From: Telmatactis stephensoni
Taxonomy: Eukaryota; Cnidaria; Anthozoa; Actiniaria; Isophelliidae
Reading direction: 5' to 3'
Assembly: GCA_029948255.1 (NCBI GenBank)
Contig: JALIZF010001419.1
Span: forward strand, 124,501 to 188,500
DNA: 64,000 bases
Positions 61,969 through 64,000 of this stretch are shown piece after piece. The notes beneath the pieces are model-generated. The model did not search any database, was not told the DNA's origin, and saw nothing but the letters and a program-made list of their open reading frames with translations. The position numbers and the translations under genes were made by a program. Each line of letters starts with the position of its first letter. Position 1 is the first letter of the stretch.

Positions 61969-62630
61969 AGTTAGAGTGAGCGCACTTAACCTGTGAAATA
62001 GTTACTAGACTACTAGTTACTAGTAGATCCTATTTCCATTGTTTTCTTTTGTGTCTATTGAACTATTACACACTAACCTTTAATTTTTATTTCACGGGTT
62101 AAGTGCGCTAACTCTACTACGTAATAATTATTACTATCATAGTAGATATAGTAGAGTGCTCATACTAAATGCATGAAACAGATAATACTAAGTACTAGAG
62201 TGAGGGCACTTAACCAATGAAATAGTACACTATTAGTTACTAGTGGATCTTATTTCCATTGTTTTCGTTTGTGCATATTGAACCATTACACACCAAGATT
62301 CAGATAGTGTTTCACGGATTAAGTGCACTCACTCTACTATAAAATAGTGTTGATTAGACAATAGGAAAAAAATGCATTGTAATAATTTATTGATCACTTG
62401 TTTGATACTATTTATGTTTCATAGATTTAGTGCAAGCACTATACTTGAATTTTCTAACAATAGATATTGAAAACTTTACAACCCAGCAGTCAGTACAAAA
62501 AACCCGTGAAACAAAATCTAATAGTCAGTGCGTAATAGTTAGATGTATACAAAAAACAATGGAAATATGGTCTTTTAGTGTTTATTAGTCTACTATTTCG
62601 CGGGTTTTTGACTTCACTCTACTATGTACT
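61969..62630. mobile_element. Three MITEs of one family in a row
   Basis: Copies at about 61969-62120, 62198-62341 and 62480-62625 share inverted ends of the type AGAGTGAGCGCACTTAACC and the complement GGTTAAGTGCGCTAACTCT, with GTGAAATAG inside and TTTCCATTGTTTTC in the middle. The third is more diverged and appears reversed. TA at the edges suggests a TA duplication. Confidence 0.65.
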
Positions 62631-62719
62631 AGATATAGATATTGCTATTTGTAACTTATAACTCAACATGCAGCATAGATATTGCTATAAGGGTTCTTAA
62701 TAGTAGCATGAAACCTAGA

Positions 62720-63866
62720 TTACTTTTTGGCTGGTGTGAAATCAATATCTAAAATGACATAATCAATATAGTTGTTCTTGGATCTTTTTGTTACAAGAAA
62801 TGATCCAGCTTTACCTTTAAACAGAGAGACTGCCTTAACAAGGTCCTCAGTGGAAAGAGTAGTTATATCTGAAGTTAGTAAACAACCTATGTTATCTTGG
62901 AAAAGCTTAAGATCATGTTCAAAGTTCTTTAACTTGATGCTTAATACAAGTCTTTTGATTGTTTCAGTAGATTTATTGCATTTTGGGCAATAGTTTTCAT
63001 CTAAAACTGTTATTACACCAGATTTGCATATCTTGCATGATACAAACATATTGCATTTGCAACTGTCAATAGCTGACAGCACTCTGACTTCCATTCCTAC
63101 ATTTACACTTTCAAGCTCCGTTATATTTATAGTTTCATAATCTCCCAAGTCAAGCCTCCTTTTGGCAGTTGAAACTGGAGTTGTCATAGGCTTTTGTTTA
63201 AACCACTCTGTCAATGATTTACTTTTAGGTGAAGTGTTATCTATTTCCATGGAAACAACAGAAATACTTGCTTTATTTTGAAAAGACTTAACTGGGGAAT
63301 TTTTTATCTTTACTACTGGATTATTGTGCAAATCAAATTTGTCAGTGTCTTCCCCCCACAGTGTAGCTTGCGTTTCTTTTAGGGAGTCGTCAACAATAGT
63401 TATCTCTCGTTTGAGAATTTTTTTTCCTTGCTGTGTTATTATGGTTGATGGTTCTTTCTCAAATGACTTAACGATGCCAATAATGTTAACTCTCTTACTG
63501 ATTTAACCTGATTTAGGTTACTGATAGAACAATAGGTAGTTTCTGGTGACACGATTTCTTGCTCACATGCCTTAATGTTAACTCCTGCAGATAGTACTAG
63601 TTCGATGTCTAATGCGTCTTGATACTGATATTGCGGTTTTATCTTTCGCACAGTAATATCTGTTATCATATAGGTTTGATCTACATTTAGCTTCTTGTAA
63701 AAGAATGATGCGAGATTATTCCATGCAATACATCTGGCATATGCTTTTCCATCTGTAACCATCAGTTCTAATATTGATCCTGTGGAAACATTCCTGAGCT
63801 CCTTGCTTGTTACTTTAACCTTAACACTTACTGTGCTTTGATTGTCTGCATTTATTTTGGACAATT
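62720..63866 (-). CDS. RPA1-like OB-fold protein, frameshifted, 5' end outside
   Basis: The exon begins at 63866 after a TTTGACAG acceptor. The first OB-fold: VSVKVKVTSKELRNVSTGS, LELMVTDGKAYARCIAW, VDQTYMITDITVRKIK. Near 63490 the frame shifts by one, and the second OB-fold follows: VNIIGIVKSFEKEPS, KREITIVDDSLKET, ATLWGEDTDKF, NNPVVKIKNSPVKSF, as in RPA70 DBD-B. A four-Cys zinc ribbon (FVSCKICKSG... NYCPKCNKS) as in DBD-C comes next, and the stop is at 62720. RPA1 binds single-stranded DNA in replication and repair. This copy is diverged and shorter than RPA70, and such genes also ride on DNA transposons such as Helitrons. The shift at GTAAGAGAG could be a mutation, a sequencing error, or a splice I cannot resolve. 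Confidence 0.65.
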
Positions 63867-64000
63867 CTGTCAAATAAAATAGAGATTTAGAAAAAGGAAA
63901 AAAGCAATATGGCATAGCAATGTGTGCCAAACTTAAATCTTTGAATTCAACATAGCACTTTTGATATTCATTGTAATAATCTACCTGTTCAGCATCTTAG

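Overview
The window is nuclear DNA of a multicellular animal, most likely an anthozoan cnidarian (coral or sea anemone). That placement is an inference. It rests on AT-rich, intron-bearing DNA, short GT-AG introns, G2E3-like HECT ligases, CR1/L2-type LINEs (one with a PHD finger), a DIRS element, a Gypsy-type LTR element and many MITEs. I see no convincing ordinary host gene. Almost everything I can name is a mobile element or its debris, often nested.

The most interesting unit is a 5.69 kb DNA transposon at 15861-21554. It is flanked by a perfect 6-bp target duplication (CTTATA). Its long inverted termini are built of tandem ~20-bp units. It carries two convergent genes: a six-exon HECT-type E3 ubiquitin ligase (+) starting just inside the left terminus, and an intronless zinc-ribbon/DDE integrase-like transposase (-) starting just inside the right terminus. 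The transposase has one in-frame TGA. The first 13.1 kb looks like an older, larger relative with the same layout. An integrase (508-1556, +) converges on a long multi-exon HECT gene (12565-3788, -). Upstream of that gene lies another array of ~20-bp units ending in a terminus-like sequence at 13094. Its left end is outside the window, and its introns are full of MITEs.

21.6-27 kb holds LINE fragments and decayed reading frames. 26.9-34.5 kb is a nest: a repeat rich in GGAAC-N4-GTTCC boxes is split by an L2-like LINE, which is split by a DIRS tyrosine-recombinase retrotransposon (28143-32668) and by an 0.9 kb TIR element. 34.5-37.3 kb is a decayed gene with SF3-helicase-like motifs (minus strand), and 37.6-40.8 kb a CR1-like LINE with PHD finger, endonuclease and a partly deleted reverse transcriptase. 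41.0-44.5 kb is an element bounded by inverted 38-bp arrays and carrying two TTAA-flanked insertions. 44.5-48.0 kb is a possible 3.5 kb element with a 9-bp duplication; inside it are a hAT-like MITE, a LINE endonuclease fragment and a foldback element. 48.4-55.4 kb is a young Gypsy-type element whose LTRs look identical, inserted into a second copy of the GGAAC-box repeat. 55.9-64 kb holds LINE debris, a second SF3-family fragment, a 1.25 kb GTACC minisatellite, three MITEs of one family, and an RPA1-like (OB-fold/zinc-ribbon) reading frame running off the right edge.

All coordinates and splice sites were read by eye, and family assignments come from recognised motifs, not from searches.
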